64,000 bases of DNA from Aliidiomarina minuta (GCF_003987145.1 NZ_PIPL01000001.1:1240001-1304000), one strand, 5' to 3'; shown: positions 1-9,713, numbered from the stretch's first letter. Notes: generated from the letters alone by a model not told the origin. Made by a program: numbers and translations.

Positions 1-222
1 GTCAAGGCGCTCACCTTTAGGACGATGTTTTGCATGCGCTCGGGCTGCCAGGTGAATGACTTGGTCTACGCCTTGTAACAGCTGATACCAATCGGTGTCT
101 TGACCAATTGAACCTACCTGAGCACGGGTCGCTGGCACCACCTCATACTTTTCCCCTGAAACTGATTTACAGAGCTTCGAACCAATAAAGCCGTTAGCAC
201 CTGTGATCAGTACTTTTGTCAT
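1..222 (-). CDS. NAD-dependent sugar epimerase/dehydratase, N-terminal part (cut by window edge)
   Basis: Only the first 74 codons are inside the window. They read as an extended-SDR nucleotide-sugar enzyme: the N-terminal TGANGFIGS motif (about residues 7-15) is the Rossmann dinucleotide loop, and VIHLAARAH (about 56-64) is the typical strand before the active site. The ATG overlaps the TGA of the upstream glycosyltransferase as ATGA, so the two are probably translationally coupled and the gene belongs to the polysaccharide operon. Such epimerases often sit just before the initiating sugar-phosphate transferase gene in marine and Pseudomonas O-antigen loci, which would lie beyond the edge. 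Substrate cannot be told from this fragment. Confidence 0.85.
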   Translation of the reverse strand, partial: MTKVLITGANGFIGSKLCKSVSGEKYEVVPATRAQVGSIGQDTDWYQLLQGVDQVIHLAARAHAKHRPKGERLD

Positions 223-992
223 TTATTCACCATCGTATATTTCGGTGCACGCTTTAACTTACTAATCAGTTTAAAAGGGATCTTAAGTCCAATTACTGCT
301 AAATTTGTCTTAATGCCATTCTCACGGCAAGCACGTACTATTTCTTTATTCTGATGTATTCGCCCCGCTAATCCACTTGAGCTGATACCACCTTCCCTCA
401 TAGTAACTATTACTTTTGGTACCCGGTAAAAATGCACGCCTTGTAGCCAAAACCTAGATACAAGTTCAAAGTCGGCAGAGACTCTATAGTCAGTTTTATA
501 GTAGCCAAGCTGTTCAAAAAACTTACGTTTCACATAGAATGTTGGATGGGGAGGCATTATGCCCATTCTTATTTTAGTCTTAGTAAACCTCTTCACTGAA
601 TAAAAACGAGTGGTTTTATCGGTATTCTCGGGGGACACATAAATTAAGTCCCCGTATACAGCATCCACGTTGTCTTCACTAAAACCACTGGCAATAGCAG
701 ATATACTGTCTGTCGAGGAGAAAAAGTCGTCAGAGTTTAAGATGCCAAACACATCTCCAGTCGCCAGGCGAATGCCTTTGTTCATCGCATCGTATATTCC
801 CGCATCGGGCTCGCTTACAACCACAGCTATTCTGTCTTCGTATTCACGAACAATATCCATTGTCCGGTCCTTTGACTCGCCGTCTACTACTATGTATTCA
901 ATATTCGGATAGTCTTGCGCCAACACAGATTCGATGGTGTCTCTTATAGTTGCTTCGCTGTTATAACAAACTGTGACAATAGATATCTTCAA
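219..992 (-). CDS. GT2-family glycosyltransferase (WcaE/WcaA-like)
   Basis: 257 residues with a complete GT-A fold start: SIVTVCYNSE (about 4-13) is the first strand and nucleotide-binding loop, VVDGESKDRT (about 35-44) the second, and NSDD (about 86-89) takes the place of the DXD metal-binding motif. Family members transfer a sugar from a nucleotide donor to a lipid-linked oligosaccharide on the inner face of the cytoplasmic membrane. The gene follows manB by 9 nt and overlaps the next gene (ATGA), so it is the penultimate visible member of the operon. Its place directly after the GDP-fucose genes hints at, but does not prove, a GDP-sugar donor. Confidence 0.85.
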   Translation of the reverse strand: MKISIVTVCYNSEATIRDTIESVLAQDYPNIEYIVVDGESKDRTMDIVREYEDRIAVVVSEPDAGIYDAMNKGIRLATGDVFGILNSDDFFSSTDSISAIASGFSEDNVDAVYGDLIYVSPENTDKTTRFYSVKRFTKTKIRMGIMPPHPTFYVKRKFFEQLGYYKTDYRVSADFELVSRFWLQGVHFYRVPKVIVTMREGGISSSGLAGRIHQNKEIVRACRENGIKTNLAVIGLKIPFKLISKLKRAPKYTMVNK

Positions 993-1001
993 AATACAGC
1001 C

Positions 1002-2369
1002 TCAACTAAATTTACGCAGTAATGTTTCGATTTCAGTGACTTTTTCAGTCACAAGTGCCGGCTTAGAGCGAGTCTCGATATTCAAGCGAACAACAGGCTC
1101 AGTATTTGAGCTTCTCAGGTTCAAGCGCCAGTCTTTAAACTCAAGGCTAATCCCATCAGTTCTATCAAGCGTAATAGCGTCTTTACTGTATACCCGTTCC
1201 ACTTCCTCGAGTGCTCGTGCTGGTTCCGCTAAAACGAAATTAATTTCACCAGATGACGGATAAGCAGTCATTCGTTCACGAACTAATTGATGCAACGACA
1301 AGCCTTTCACACAGATCAGCTCAGCTACCAACAACCAGGGAATCATTCCACTGTCACAGTAGGCAAAGTCTTTAAAGTAATGGTGTGCGCTCATTTCCCC
1401 ACCATATACAGCGTCCTCTTTGCGCATACGCTCTTTTATAAATGCATGTCCCGTTTTCGACTGAATCGCAATCCCACCATTCGCTTCCGCTATATCGATG
1501 GTATTCCATACCAACCGGGGGTCATGAATTATCTTACTACCTTGATTTTTCTGTAAAAACGCTTCAGCAAGCAAGCCTACAATATAGTACCCCTCAATAA
1601 AGGTTCCCTGATGATCAAAAAAGAAACATCGGTCAAAATCGCCATCGAATGCAATACCAAGATCCGCGTCATGAGCCAGCACTGCGTCTATAGTATCCTG
1701 CCGATTTTCAGGTAATAAGGGATTTGGAATACCATTCGGAAAATGTCCGTCGGGTTCGTTGTGAACTTTCACAATTTCGAGTGGGACTTCAGATGCCCGA
1801 AACCTTTCAACTAAGGCGTCTATAACATGACCCGCAGCACCATTTCCGCTATTAATAACCAGTTTAAGTGGCTTTATATTCTCTGGGGTAATATAGGAAA
1901 ACAGATGAGCCGTATAGGCGGAAAGTATATTCTTTACTGTAAGTGAGCCACGCTGCTCTTTATCCTGGAAATTATTTTCTTCAGCCAATCGCTGAATATC
2001 GCGTAAACCCGTATCGCCACTTATAGGCCTGGAGTCCTCACGAACCAACTTCATCCCGTTATAGTCCATTGGGTTGTGGCTCGCGGTTACTATAATTCCC
2101 CCACCCGTTTTCAGATACGAAGTTGCAAAATAGATTTCTTCTGTGCCCGCCAGACCAATATCAATTACGTTAACTCCAGCGTCTCTCAGGCCATCAGCCA
2201 GTGCATTTTTTAAAGCTTCGCTTGTTAAACGAACATCACCGCCAACAACCACATTCTCGGGTTGTAGGTATTCTCCATAAGCGCGACCAATTCGGTAAGC
2301 AATGTCATCGTTTAGCTCATCCCCTAAGCGACCTCGAATATCATAGGCTTTAAAACAATTTAGCTTCAT
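1002..2369 (-). CDS. manB: phosphomannomutase (CpsG/ManB)
   Basis: Converts mannose-6-phosphate to mannose-1-phosphate for GDP-mannose synthesis. 455 residues, the usual length of CpsG-type enzymes. All four hallmark loops of the alpha-D-phosphohexomutase family are visible: TASHNP (95-100, with the phosphoserine at about 97), metal-binding DGDFDR (242-247), sugar-binding GEMSAHH (324-330) and phosphate-binding RSSNTEP (419-425). The start codon overlaps the manC stop (ATGA), implying coupled translation. Together with manC, gmd and fcl it provides GDP-L-fucose for the polysaccharide made by this operon. Confidence 0.97.
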   Translation of the reverse strand: MKLNCFKAYDIRGRLGDELNDDIAYRIGRAYGEYLQPENVVVGGDVRLTSEALKNALADGLRDAGVNVIDIGLAGTEEIYFATSYLKTGGGIIVTASHNPMDYNGMKLVREDSRPISGDTGLRDIQRLAEENNFQDKEQRGSLTVKNILSAYTAHLFSYITPENIKPLKLVINSGNGAAGHVIDALVERFRASEVPLEIVKVHNEPDGHFPNGIPNPLLPENRQDTIDAVLAHDADLGIAFDGDFDRCFFFDHQGTFIEGYYIVGLLAEAFLQKNQGSKIIHDPRLVWNTIDIAEANGGIAIQSKTGHAFIKERMRKEDAVYGGEMSAHHYFKDFAYCDSGMIPWLLVAELICVKGLSLHQLVRERMTAYPSSGEINFVLAEPARALEEVERVYSKDAITLDRTDGISLEFKDWRLNLRSSNTEPVVRLNIETRSKPALVTEKVTEIETLLRKFS

Positions 2370-3781
2370 GTGCGACCATACCTGTCTTCAAAGCGGACAA
2401 TATCGTCTTCCCCTAGATAGGCGCCACTTTGTACTTCAATCAACTCAAGCGGGATCTTGCCTGGGTTCTCCAGCGAATGAACACTGCCAACTGGTATATA
2501 AACCGATTCATTCTCTGTTAACAACGACGTTTTTTCGTCAATCGTAACGTTAGCGGTTCCCGAAACTACGACCCAGTGTTCCGCACGATGATGATGCATT
2601 TGGATTGATAACTTCTCGCCAGGTTTCACTGTTATCCGCTTAACCTGATAACGCTCTCCCTGATCAATAGAGTCATATTTCCCCCAGGGTCGATAGACTT
2701 CCCGGTGTAATTTATACTCGCTGCGGCCTTCTCGTTTAAGCTGTTCTACGATAGCTTTCACTTCCTGAACCTGATCTTTTTTCGCAACTAAAACCGCATC
2801 TTTGGTTTTCACAACGACCATATTTTCAATGCCAACCGTTGCAACCAGTCCTTCTTCCGCGAATACGTAATTGTTGCTGCTATCGTGCAGCATTACGTCA
2901 CCTTCACACACGTTACCCTTGCTATCTTTATCCGAGACTTCCCATAGTGTCGACCAGGAACCTACGTCACTCCAACCAGCATCCAGTGGCACTACTACCG
3001 CATGAGATGTCTTTTCCATAACCGCATAATCGATTGAATCATCAGGGCATTTTTCAAACGCTGTTTTTTCCACTCTGACAAAATCAAGATCCACGTCTAT
3101 TTGCCCAAGCGCGGCTTCGCACGCACTAAGTATATCCGGACGGAACTTACGAAGTTCATCAATATAGCGCGACGCTTTAAACATAAACATGCCACTGTTC
3201 CAATAGAAACGACCACTATCAACGTATGACTGTGCAGTGTTTAAATCCGGTTTTTCTTTAAAGCGCGCAACTGCATAACCAGTGCCTACTTCGTCGCCCC
3301 GTTCTATATAGCCATATCCGGTTTCCGGGCCTGTAGGAACGATACCGAAAGTCACTAATTTGTCCTGCTCGGCAAACTCAGCGGCTTTATCTATTGCCTT
3401 CTGAAATGCAGCGGTATCTTTAATTAAATGATCAGCAGCCAGAACCAATAAAACAGGATCATCGCCTGCGGCCATAGCGGTGAGAGCTGCAAGAGCTATT
3501 GCTGGCGCTGTATTTCGCCCAGTAGGCTCAAGAATGATGTTATTTGAAAGCATATCTTGCTGGCGTAACTGCTCAGCTACAATAAAGCGGTGATCTTCGT
3601 TGCATATCACTAGGGGAGCTAAAGATTTTTGCATATCGAGACGCAGCAAGGTTTCCTGCAGCATTGTATGCTCACCCTGGAGGCGAAGGAATTGCTTAGG
3701 AAAAAAAGCTCGGGAAAGAGGCCAAAGTCTGCTTCCACTTCCGCCTGCCATTATAACGGGTAAAATCATTTTCAAATCCAT
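2366..3781 (-). CDS. manC: mannose-1-phosphate guanylyltransferase / mannose-6-phosphate isomerase
   Basis: Bifunctional type II enzyme, 471 residues. The N-terminal nucleotidyltransferase begins with the pyrophosphorylase signature GGSGSRLWPLSR (about 13-24) and has FKEKPD further on. The C-terminal cupin domain carries QMHHHRAEHWVVVSGTA, the metal-binding mannose-6-phosphate isomerase motif. It supplies GDP-mannose to gmd. The first methionine has no clear Shine-Dalgarno; a second ATG four codons later (at 3769) would also keep the whole fold, so the start is uncertain by 12 nt. It is separated from gmm by 40 nt and overlaps manB. Confidence 0.97.
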   Translation of the reverse strand: MDLKMILPVIMAGGSGSRLWPLSRAFFPKQFLRLQGEHTMLQETLLRLDMQKSLAPLVICNEDHRFIVAEQLRQQDMLSNNIILEPTGRNTAPAIALAALTAMAAGDDPVLLVLAADHLIKDTAAFQKAIDKAAEFAEQDKLVTFGIVPTGPETGYGYIERGDEVGTGYAVARFKEKPDLNTAQSYVDSGRFYWNSGMFMFKASRYIDELRKFRPDILSACEAALGQIDVDLDFVRVEKTAFEKCPDDSIDYAVMEKTSHAVVVPLDAGWSDVGSWSTLWEVSDKDSKGNVCEGDVMLHDSSNNYVFAEEGLVATVGIENMVVVKTKDAVLVAKKDQVQEVKAIVEQLKREGRSEYKLHREVYRPWGKYDSIDQGERYQVKRITVKPGEKLSIQMHHHRAEHWVVVSGTANVTIDEKTSLLTENESVYIPVGSVHSLENPGKIPLELIEVQSGAYLGEDDIVRFEDRYGRT

Positions 3782-3821
3782 TTATCAATTCAGTTGTTAA
3801 AGTACGCTAATAAGCTGCTAC

Positions 3822-4286
3822 TTATTTAGTAAAATCAGCGCCCCTGAAATAAGCTTTACTATATTCGTGGACGTCCTGGCTAGCTAAAAGGTCAGTTTTT
3901 CTTAACCACCGATATGCTTCGTGCTGTTCAGACGGTAATGATTTAAGATCTGCGGACCGCAACATATAAGCTAACACAATATAATGAGTTGAAATGCTCT
4001 CAGAAAACACAGAATTTTCGTAAAAATGTTCGAAATTACCAATAGACCGAGCCTCAGATAAAGAAAACTGCGTTCCTAATTCGTTCTCAGTTAAACGTCT
4101 GAATGCAGCCTCCAGTCGTTCATTCTTTAGTACGCGTCCTCCAGGGACAAACCAGAAACCAGCAGCTGGCCGGTTCTTTCTCAGTCCCAAAAGAAATTCC
4201 TGATTATCGTTCATGATAATCAGGTCTATGGAAACCAAAGGAGTTCTATCAATAACTTCTGAAAATGCTTTTTCCGGCAGTAGCAT
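3822..4286 (-). CDS. gmm: GDP-mannose mannosyl hydrolase (Nudix family)
   Basis: Nudix enzyme that hydrolyses GDP-mannose to GDP and mannose and is thought to tune the GDP-mannose pool in fucose clusters. I place the start at the ATG at 4286 (154 residues, close to the usual 155-160) because it is preceded by GGGGG and lines up with the family N-terminus (LLPEKAF). The longer open frame to 4337 would overlap fcl. The motif FVPGGRVLKNE followed by AAFRRLTENELG is the variant Nudix box of Gmm, which lacks the usual REUXEE glutamates. It lies 4 nt after fcl. Confidence 0.93.
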   Translation of the reverse strand: MLLPEKAFSEVIDRTPLVSIDLIIMNDNQEFLLGLRKNRPAAGFWFVPGGRVLKNERLEAAFRRLTENELGTQFSLSEARSIGNFEHFYENSVFSESISTHYIVLAYMLRSADLKSLPSEQHEAYRWLRKTDLLASQDVHEYSKAYFRGADFTK

Positions 4287-4290
4287 TAAG

Positions 4291-5253
4291 TTACCCCCGA
4301 TAACTATCCTGATTCTCAAGGAACCATTGATAAGCATCTCTAAGGCCTGCCGCCAATGAAGTTGAATAGCTCCAGCCTAGTTTCTTTAAACGGCTCACAT
4401 CCATCAGTTTTCGTGGAGCACCATCTGGTTTACTCGTATCCCAAGCAATGTCACCTTCGAATCCAACGACTTCAGCAACCGTCTCTGTCAACTCGCGAAT
4501 GCTACAGTCCACTCCAGTTCCCACATTTATATGACTCAACATAGGAGAGGTATGGTTTTCATAGGTTTCTTTATCCAAGTTCATTACAAACAAACTGGCT
4601 GCAGCCATATCATCAACATGCAGAAATTCGCGCATAGGCTTACCTGAACCCCAGGCTATAACTTCAGTTGCCTTGGCTATTTTAGCTTCATGAAAACGAC
4701 GCAATAAAGCCGGGATCACATGGCTGTTCTCCGGGTGGAAGTTATCATTCGGGCCATACAGGTTTGTCGGCATCACGGAGCGGTAGTTTCTTCCATACTG
4801 CCGATTGTAGCTTTCGCATAACTTAATGCCCGCAATTTTAGCAATGGCATAAGGCTCATTCGTTTGCTCCAGAGGACCTGTCAACAGAGCCTCTTCACGC
4901 ATTGGCTGCTCAGCAAGTTTTGGGTAAATGCAACTTGAACCTAGAAACAATAAGTCATTTACGTCATTTTTATGAGCTGAATGGATGATATTTGATTCAA
5001 TCATCAGGTTTTCATAAATAAATTCAGCCGGGTACTCATTGTTCGCGTGTATCCCGCCAACTTTAGCCGCGGCCAGAAAAACCTGGTCAATACTGTTTCG
5101 TTCAAAGAACGCTGATACCGAAGCCTGGTCAGTTAAGTCAACCTCCGCCCGGCTTGCGGTAACCAATTCACAGTCACCTCGTTCGCTCAGTTTCCGAGTT
5201 ATAGCAGAACCTACCATGCCCCGGTGTCCTGCAACATAAATCCGCTTTCTCAT
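4291..5253 (-). CDS. fcl: GDP-L-fucose synthase
   Basis: Epimerase/reductase (WcaG) that turns GDP-4-keto-6-deoxymannose into GDP-L-fucose with NADPH. 320 residues, the normal length. Visible: the dinucleotide loop GHRGMVG (9-15), FLGSSCIYPK with the catalytic serine (about 103-112), and the SDR pair Tyr135/Lys139 in YAIAK. It starts 4 nt downstream of gmd, so both steps of fucose synthesis are coexpressed. Confidence 0.97.
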   Translation of the reverse strand: MRKRIYVAGHRGMVGSAITRKLSERGDCELVTASRAEVDLTDQASVSAFFERNSIDQVFLAAAKVGGIHANNEYPAEFIYENLMIESNIIHSAHKNDVNDLLFLGSSCIYPKLAEQPMREEALLTGPLEQTNEPYAIAKIAGIKLCESYNRQYGRNYRSVMPTNLYGPNDNFHPENSHVIPALLRRFHEAKIAKATEVIAWGSGKPMREFLHVDDMAAASLFVMNLDKETYENHTSPMLSHINVGTGVDCSIRELTETVAEVVGFEGDIAWDTSKPDGAPRKLMDVSRLKKLGWSYSTSLAAGLRDAYQWFLENQDSYRG

Positions 5254-5257
5254 TCTG

Positions 5258-6379
5258 CTAATTTTCCGTGCTTACTGGAATTTCATACCCATTGGCTTTC
5301 AATAAAGCATGGCGCTTCGCTGCTTTCAAATCGTCAGCTACCATCTCCGTGCACATTTCCTGCGCAGTTATTTCTGGAGTCCATCCCAATTTCTCTTTTG
5401 CTTTAGAAGGGTCTCCAAGCAGGGTTTCTACTTCAGCGGGCCGGAAGTAACGAGGGTCAACAGATACTACGATATCTCCAACCTTTAGTGCTGGAGCATC
5501 CTCGCCTTCTATAGCATCAACAATAGCAACCTCATCAACCCCCTCACCTTCAAACCGTAACGTTATTCCCAGCTCTTTCGCAGTCCAGTTTATAAATTCA
5601 CGCACCGAATACTGCTTACCAGTCGCAATTACAAAATCTTCGGGTTCTTCCTGTTGAAGCATCATCCATTGCATACGCACATAATCCTTTGCGTGACCCC
5701 AGTCACGTAAAGCGTCCATATTACCCATATACAAACGTTTTTCATGTCCTTGTGCGATATTGGACAGTCCTCGAGTGATCTTACGCGTTACGAATGTTTC
5801 ACCTCGACGGGGCGATTCGTGATTAAACAAAATGCCATTACAAGCAAACATGCCATAAGACTCACGATAATTCACAGCTATCCAATACGCATAAAGCTTG
5901 GCCACGGCATAAGGAGACCGTGGATAGAATGGAGTTGTTTCGCTCTGTGGGGTTTCTTGAACGAGGCCATGCAGTTCAGAGGTCGAAGCCTGATAAAACT
6001 TTGTTTTTTTCTCGAGGCCAAGAATGCGAATAGCTTCCAGAATACGTAAGGTTCCCATAGCATCTACGTCAGCGGTGTACTCTGCAGATTCAAAACTGAC
6101 GGCAACATGGGACTGCGCGGCTAAATTGTAAATTTCATCCGGCTGCACTTCCTGAACAATTCGGATTAGGTTTGACGTATCCGTCAAGTCTCCGTAATGC
6201 AGGATGAAATTCTTGTTATCCACGTGAGGATCCTGATAAATATGATCCACTCGTTGAGTATTAAAAGAGGACGCCCGGCGTTTAATGCCGTGTACTTCGT
6301 ACCCTTTATCCAATAAAAACTCTGCCAGATATGAGCCGTCCTGGCCTGTTACCCCAGTGATAAGCGCCTTTTTAAGCAT
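5258..6379 (-). CDS. gmd: GDP-mannose 4,6-dehydratase
   Basis: First committed step to GDP-L-fucose. I choose the ATG at 6379 because AGAGGG lies just upstream and because it gives 373 residues, the length of Escherichia coli Gmd. An in-frame extension to 6436 would run into the preceding glycosyltransferase. Visible are GVTGQDGS (about 9-16) and the SDR YxxxK in SPYAVAKLYAY. It is directly followed by fcl, gmm, manC and manB, making a complete five-gene GDP-mannose/GDP-fucose cassette. Confidence 0.97.
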   Translation of the reverse strand: MLKKALITGVTGQDGSYLAEFLLDKGYEVHGIKRRASSFNTQRVDHIYQDPHVDNKNFILHYGDLTDTSNLIRIVQEVQPDEIYNLAAQSHVAVSFESAEYTADVDAMGTLRILEAIRILGLEKKTKFYQASTSELHGLVQETPQSETTPFYPRSPYAVAKLYAYWIAVNYRESYGMFACNGILFNHESPRRGETFVTRKITRGLSNIAQGHEKRLYMGNMDALRDWGHAKDYVRMQWMMLQQEEPEDFVIATGKQYSVREFINWTAKELGITLRFEGEGVDEVAIVDAIEGEDAPALKVGDIVVSVDPRYFRPAEVETLLGDPSKAKEKLGWTPEITAQEMCTEMVADDLKAAKRHALLKANGYEIPVSTEN

Positions 6380-6380
6380 G

Positions 6381-7379
6381 CTACCCTCTTTTAAAAATCT
6401 TAGATAATTTATGCAGTGTTTTCTTCGCATCAACAAGCAACGCTAGTAAGAAAACTCTAAAGTAAAATGTTGTTCTATATGGAAAACGCTTGTAAAACTC
6501 TGTTGCTGGGTCATCCGTCATGTTTGCCGTAAGCAAAGTTTGAGGCGCGGGAGTTTCTGACCTTTTTTCCAAACGAAAACAGGAATCATACCAAATTGGA
6601 TTAGACGAAACTTCAGGAAGCTTAAGATTCGGTTCGCCAAGCTCCAGTGCTGATGTGAACAGCTTGAATATATAATTATGATGGCTACCATCATCTCCCA
6701 TATTTGTGCTGTACCCAAAATATGGAAACACAAAGTACAAGTTTTGCAATTCCATGTATCTGATAAAGTGCTTCTTCCAGGACGTACTCGGCCATTTGCC
6801 GACAAAATCCGCTTTTACGTCACCGAAGTTCTCAGTATCATTTTTGCTTAACCAGTATCTGAATGCCTGCCATTGCCCACGTGTCCACACCTGGCCCCAA
6901 GAAGAAGCAAACTGCATGAAATAAGCATCGTAACCGCATTTAAGAGGTTTAAAAGGTTGACTATTTCTTTCACTACGATCGTAATTGTACAAAGAAATAC
7001 CTGCAATTCCCTCCTGCCCTGCATAAAACTGAACAGCTTGTTCGGCATATTTCATAAAGCTTTTTGAAACAATCAGGTCGTCCTCAAGCATTACTATGAA
7101 TTCGTAACCAACTACCAGATCGCCACATTGCAAGATATGGTGCTTCAAACCTAAGCGTTGTTCCCTTGCAATACAACGTAATTCACCATATGGCCATTTC
7201 AGGGTCTGAATAAACTCTACTAACGATGTTTGAGCATTACTATGGTCTATAGAAAAAACCAAATCGACTGCAGATGGATACTCAGATTGTAACAAACAGT
7301 TAAAGAGCCTTTTCAACGTATTTAATCGGTTGTAGCAGGGGATCACAATGACTGAGCGTGTTTCTTTTAGGTCGTTCAC
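6381..7379 (-). CDS. glycosyltransferase, GT-A fold, GNT-I-like/GT2
   Basis: 332 residues. SVIVIPCYNR (about 9-18) opens a GT-A Rossmann-like domain and VMLEDDLIVS (about 95-104) carries the EDD metal-binding triad. The spacing, the long C-terminal half rich in aromatic residues and the ASSWGQVW motif resemble GNT-I-like transferases found in bacterial O-antigen clusters more than classical WcaA types. Start is GTG at 7379, overlapping the stop of the polymerase gene (GTGA). The donor sugar is unknown. It sits immediately upstream of gmd. Confidence 0.8.
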   Translation of the reverse strand: MNDLKETRSVIVIPCYNRLNTLKRLFNCLLQSEYPSAVDLVFSIDHSNAQTSLVEFIQTLKWPYGELRCIAREQRLGLKHHILQCGDLVVGYEFIVMLEDDLIVSKSFMKYAEQAVQFYAGQEGIAGISLYNYDRSERNSQPFKPLKCGYDAYFMQFASSWGQVWTRGQWQAFRYWLSKNDTENFGDVKADFVGKWPSTSWKKHFIRYMELQNLYFVFPYFGYSTNMGDDGSHHNYIFKLFTSALELGEPNLKLPEVSSNPIWYDSCFRLEKRSETPAPQTLLTANMTDDPATEFYKRFPYRTTFYFRVFLLALLVDAKKTLHKLSKIFKRG

Positions 7380-8605
7380 CTTAATTCCTTGTTATCAACT
7401 TTATATTTAGACCAATAGTACGCAATCACGATTAAACAAATACTTGGTAATGCGCTCCGGGTTACAAGTATATATTCGGTTATAATATTTGCAGTGAAGT
7501 ACATAAAAAGCAAAATCATGAAAGTAATTCTAGGTTTAGTTAAGTAAATACCACTTTCTGCTTTGTGAAATCCTTTTGCGAAGCAAAATAAAGTCGCTCC
7601 AAAGCTCACTGTCAATAGAACAATACCTCCGTGCACCAGCAGAGACGCAATCAAATTGTCGTACCAGTCAACCGAAGCATGCATAGGACCTGTACCAATG
7701 AAGTTGCTACTTGAAAATTCATTGAGCGCAATATCAAACTTAACAAAACGACCTAAAGAGCTTGCATCCTCTCCTAAATTAAAATTAAATGCTCTATCCA
7801 CTAAGCCAGTATAGGTAGACAAATCAATACTATATAAAGTCACAAAAACTGGAATACTTGCTGCCAGGAAACCAGCCATTAAAATATAGACAGTTGTGCG
7901 ACGTAAACTAATAAAGTAAGTCGATTTAGCTGAAAAGATAAGGGTCGATAACAGCTGAAGCCACAACCCAATAAATACAAGAGCTATCCCTGTGCGACTC
8001 CCAGTAAATATCATTGCTAACAAACATAAAGTTACTGTAGCTAATACACGCTTATTCCCATGCCCTAGAATATCTTTCAATATATAAACGTATGAAAATA
8101 AAAGCATAGCTAGTACACTTGAGTACAAATGAGCATCTGACTCCAAGTAGCTATTTGAAAAAGGAAAGCTTGGACGGATATTGCCTCTTATAGATCCTGA
8201 TAAGACAAGGTAATAATAAACAAAAACCCACAAAGAGAGCAATACCAATACTACATAAAAAACCTTGGACGCTTTATGTAGATATATACGACTTTTAAAA
8301 GTATTTAGCGCTAGTACTAATACGATAAAAATGAAAATATACTTGTAAACAAAAATCAGCTGTTCTAAATCGCCCCCGGACTCCAACCTCCAAAAAACAG
8401 CGAATAAAATACTAGTGACGGCAAACAGAACCCAAAGTAAAGCCGCTATATTGATCTTCGCCGAAGACAGGTAAAACAACATAAGCACAAAGCTGCCCAA
8501 CACAAGAAGATCAGCTGGCCTCATAGATACCGCGAGACTATAATTGACCGGGAAGAAAGCTATAGCCAAAAGGAAAAAAGCTTGAGGAGAAATGTTTATT
8601 TTCAT
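7376..8605 (-). CDS. wzy: O-antigen polymerase-like membrane protein (Wzy candidate)
   Basis: Highly hydrophobic protein of about 409 residues with some ten to twelve predicted membrane segments and a larger periplasmic loop in the second half (around the DRAFNFNLGEDASSLGR stretch), the layout of Wzy/O-antigen ligase-type polymerases. Wzy proteins have little sequence conservation, so the call rests on topology, the RSRTGIAL-like GSRTGIAL motif and the presence of wzz in the same operon. I use the ATG at 8605 (KINISPQ follows); a TTG ten codons upstream is an alternative. It is more AT-rich than the sugar-nucleotide genes, as is typical for Wzy. It could instead be a ligase. Confidence 0.75.
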   Translation of the reverse strand: MKINISPQAFFLLAIAFFPVNYSLAVSMRPADLLVLGSFVLMLFYLSSAKINIAALLWVLFAVTSILFAVFWRLESGGDLEQLIFVYKYIFIFIVLVLALNTFKSRIYLHKASKVFYVVLVLLSLWVFVYYYLVLSGSIRGNIRPSFPFSNSYLESDAHLYSSVLAMLLFSYVYILKDILGHGNKRVLATVTLCLLAMIFTGSRTGIALVFIGLWLQLLSTLIFSAKSTYFISLRRTTVYILMAGFLAASIPVFVTLYSIDLSTYTGLVDRAFNFNLGEDASSLGRFVKFDIALNEFSSSNFIGTGPMHASVDWYDNLIASLLVHGGIVLLTVSFGATLFCFAKGFHKAESGIYLTKPRITFMILLFMYFTANIITEYILVTRSALPSICLIVIAYYWSKYKVDNKELR

Positions 8606-8814
8606 TAAAGGAACACTAGTATGTACATATATCAATCCAGCCCGACTGAAATTAGAGAAATAACATCTATTTAATTACTGCCCTTGCAGCAAAATCAAGT
8701 ACCAAATTTACTAAATACCAGTTAAGTGGTAAAGAGCTGTTAAAATCATACCTTGGCATTGGAGCAAGAGTGAAGTCCTCAACCTTAAACCTAAGAGCCG
8801 TCATCTAGAAAGAC

Positions 8815-9609
8815 TTAGGAACAATCACTTGAACGAGGGGGTTTTATCTCATTAATAAAATTCTCAACATCAGAAGCCCCTTGCTTTAAGTCTAAAGAAT
8901 TGACTATGACCGTCTTGCTACCGCTTTTCGCCAGGAACTCCTGTAGCTTCCGGTTCAGGCCCAAGCTTCGAATCGCTTCTTGTTCCAGGTCCTCATCAGA
9001 TTTTCCGATATGATTAGGATTCTGATCGGGTTCTGCTAAATCACCCTGTCTTTTACGTATATTCGAAACAATAGCCTCTGGAGAGGCTTCTACAAAAACA
9101 AATGCTCTATTTTTTAGTAACTGTGAAAGTTCAGTCTTTCCCAGATTTTGGATCTCAGTACGAAAATTATGGAAAATCCCTTCATCAAATAAATACCTTT
9201 GATATACACCACGACTCATAATAAAGTCGGCTTCCAGAACTTGTATCATATACTTAATTAATCTATTTAATTGATAGAAAGAGTATTCCTTTTCAGTTAT
9301 TGAATTTACTTTGAAACTCAATAACCTTGAATAAACAGATGAGCTGGAACCCAGCGACTTCGCCGCATGAGTAGTTAATTTCATTAAATCTTCTCGCCCA
9401 GCCCAATTATTATCAGGCATGTAACTTATACTATTCAATAAAGTGGTTTTTCCTACTCCTGACGGGCCAATGAGCTCTACATAAACCCAGTTTTGATTGT
9501 ATATTTTATTTTGAATAGTCGACTTTTTACGATAAACATCCAAGCCAAATCTAGCCGAGATACTCTTTATAGATGCCTGCACCCTATGTTTAATCATTTT
9601 TCTCTGCAT
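8815..9609 (-). CDS. P-loop NTPase/kinase-like protein of unknown function in the polysaccharide operon
   Basis: 264 residues. ELIGPSGVGKTTLL (about 45-58) is a clear Walker A motif, and FIMSRGVYQRYLFDEG further on resembles the substrate or DR-type segment of small-molecule and nucleoside kinases. AFVFVEASPEAIVSNIRKRQGD is like the lid/adenine-binding region of thymidylate- or gluconate-type kinases. No membrane segment or signal peptide is visible. It is flanked by gaps of 104 and 209 nt, looser than the rest of the operon. I do not recognise a specific family. It may phosphorylate a sugar, polyol or lipid component of the glycan. Confidence 0.6.
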   Translation of the reverse strand: MQRKMIKHRVQASIKSISARFGLDVYRKKSTIQNKIYNQNWVYVELIGPSGVGKTTLLNSISYMPDNNWAGREDLMKLTTHAAKSLGSSSSVYSRLLSFKVNSITEKEYSFYQLNRLIKYMIQVLEADFIMSRGVYQRYLFDEGIFHNFRTEIQNLGKTELSQLLKNRAFVFVEASPEAIVSNIRKRQGDLAEPDQNPNHIGKSDEDLEQEAIRSLGLNRKLQEFLAKSGSKTVIVNSLDLKQGASDVENFINEIKPPRSSDCS

Positions 9610-9713
9610 TTTGAGTCTTCAATTGAAAATGGATTTTCATTAAATTCCAGAATGTATTCTTTGCCATTGAAAGTTGACTAAACTGAGTGAGCAGCACGTC
9701 TAGAACAATCAAA

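Noticed and set aside
4287..4337. long N-terminus of gmm
   Set aside because: It overlaps fcl and does not fit the family start; the ATG at 4286 has a good ribosome site.
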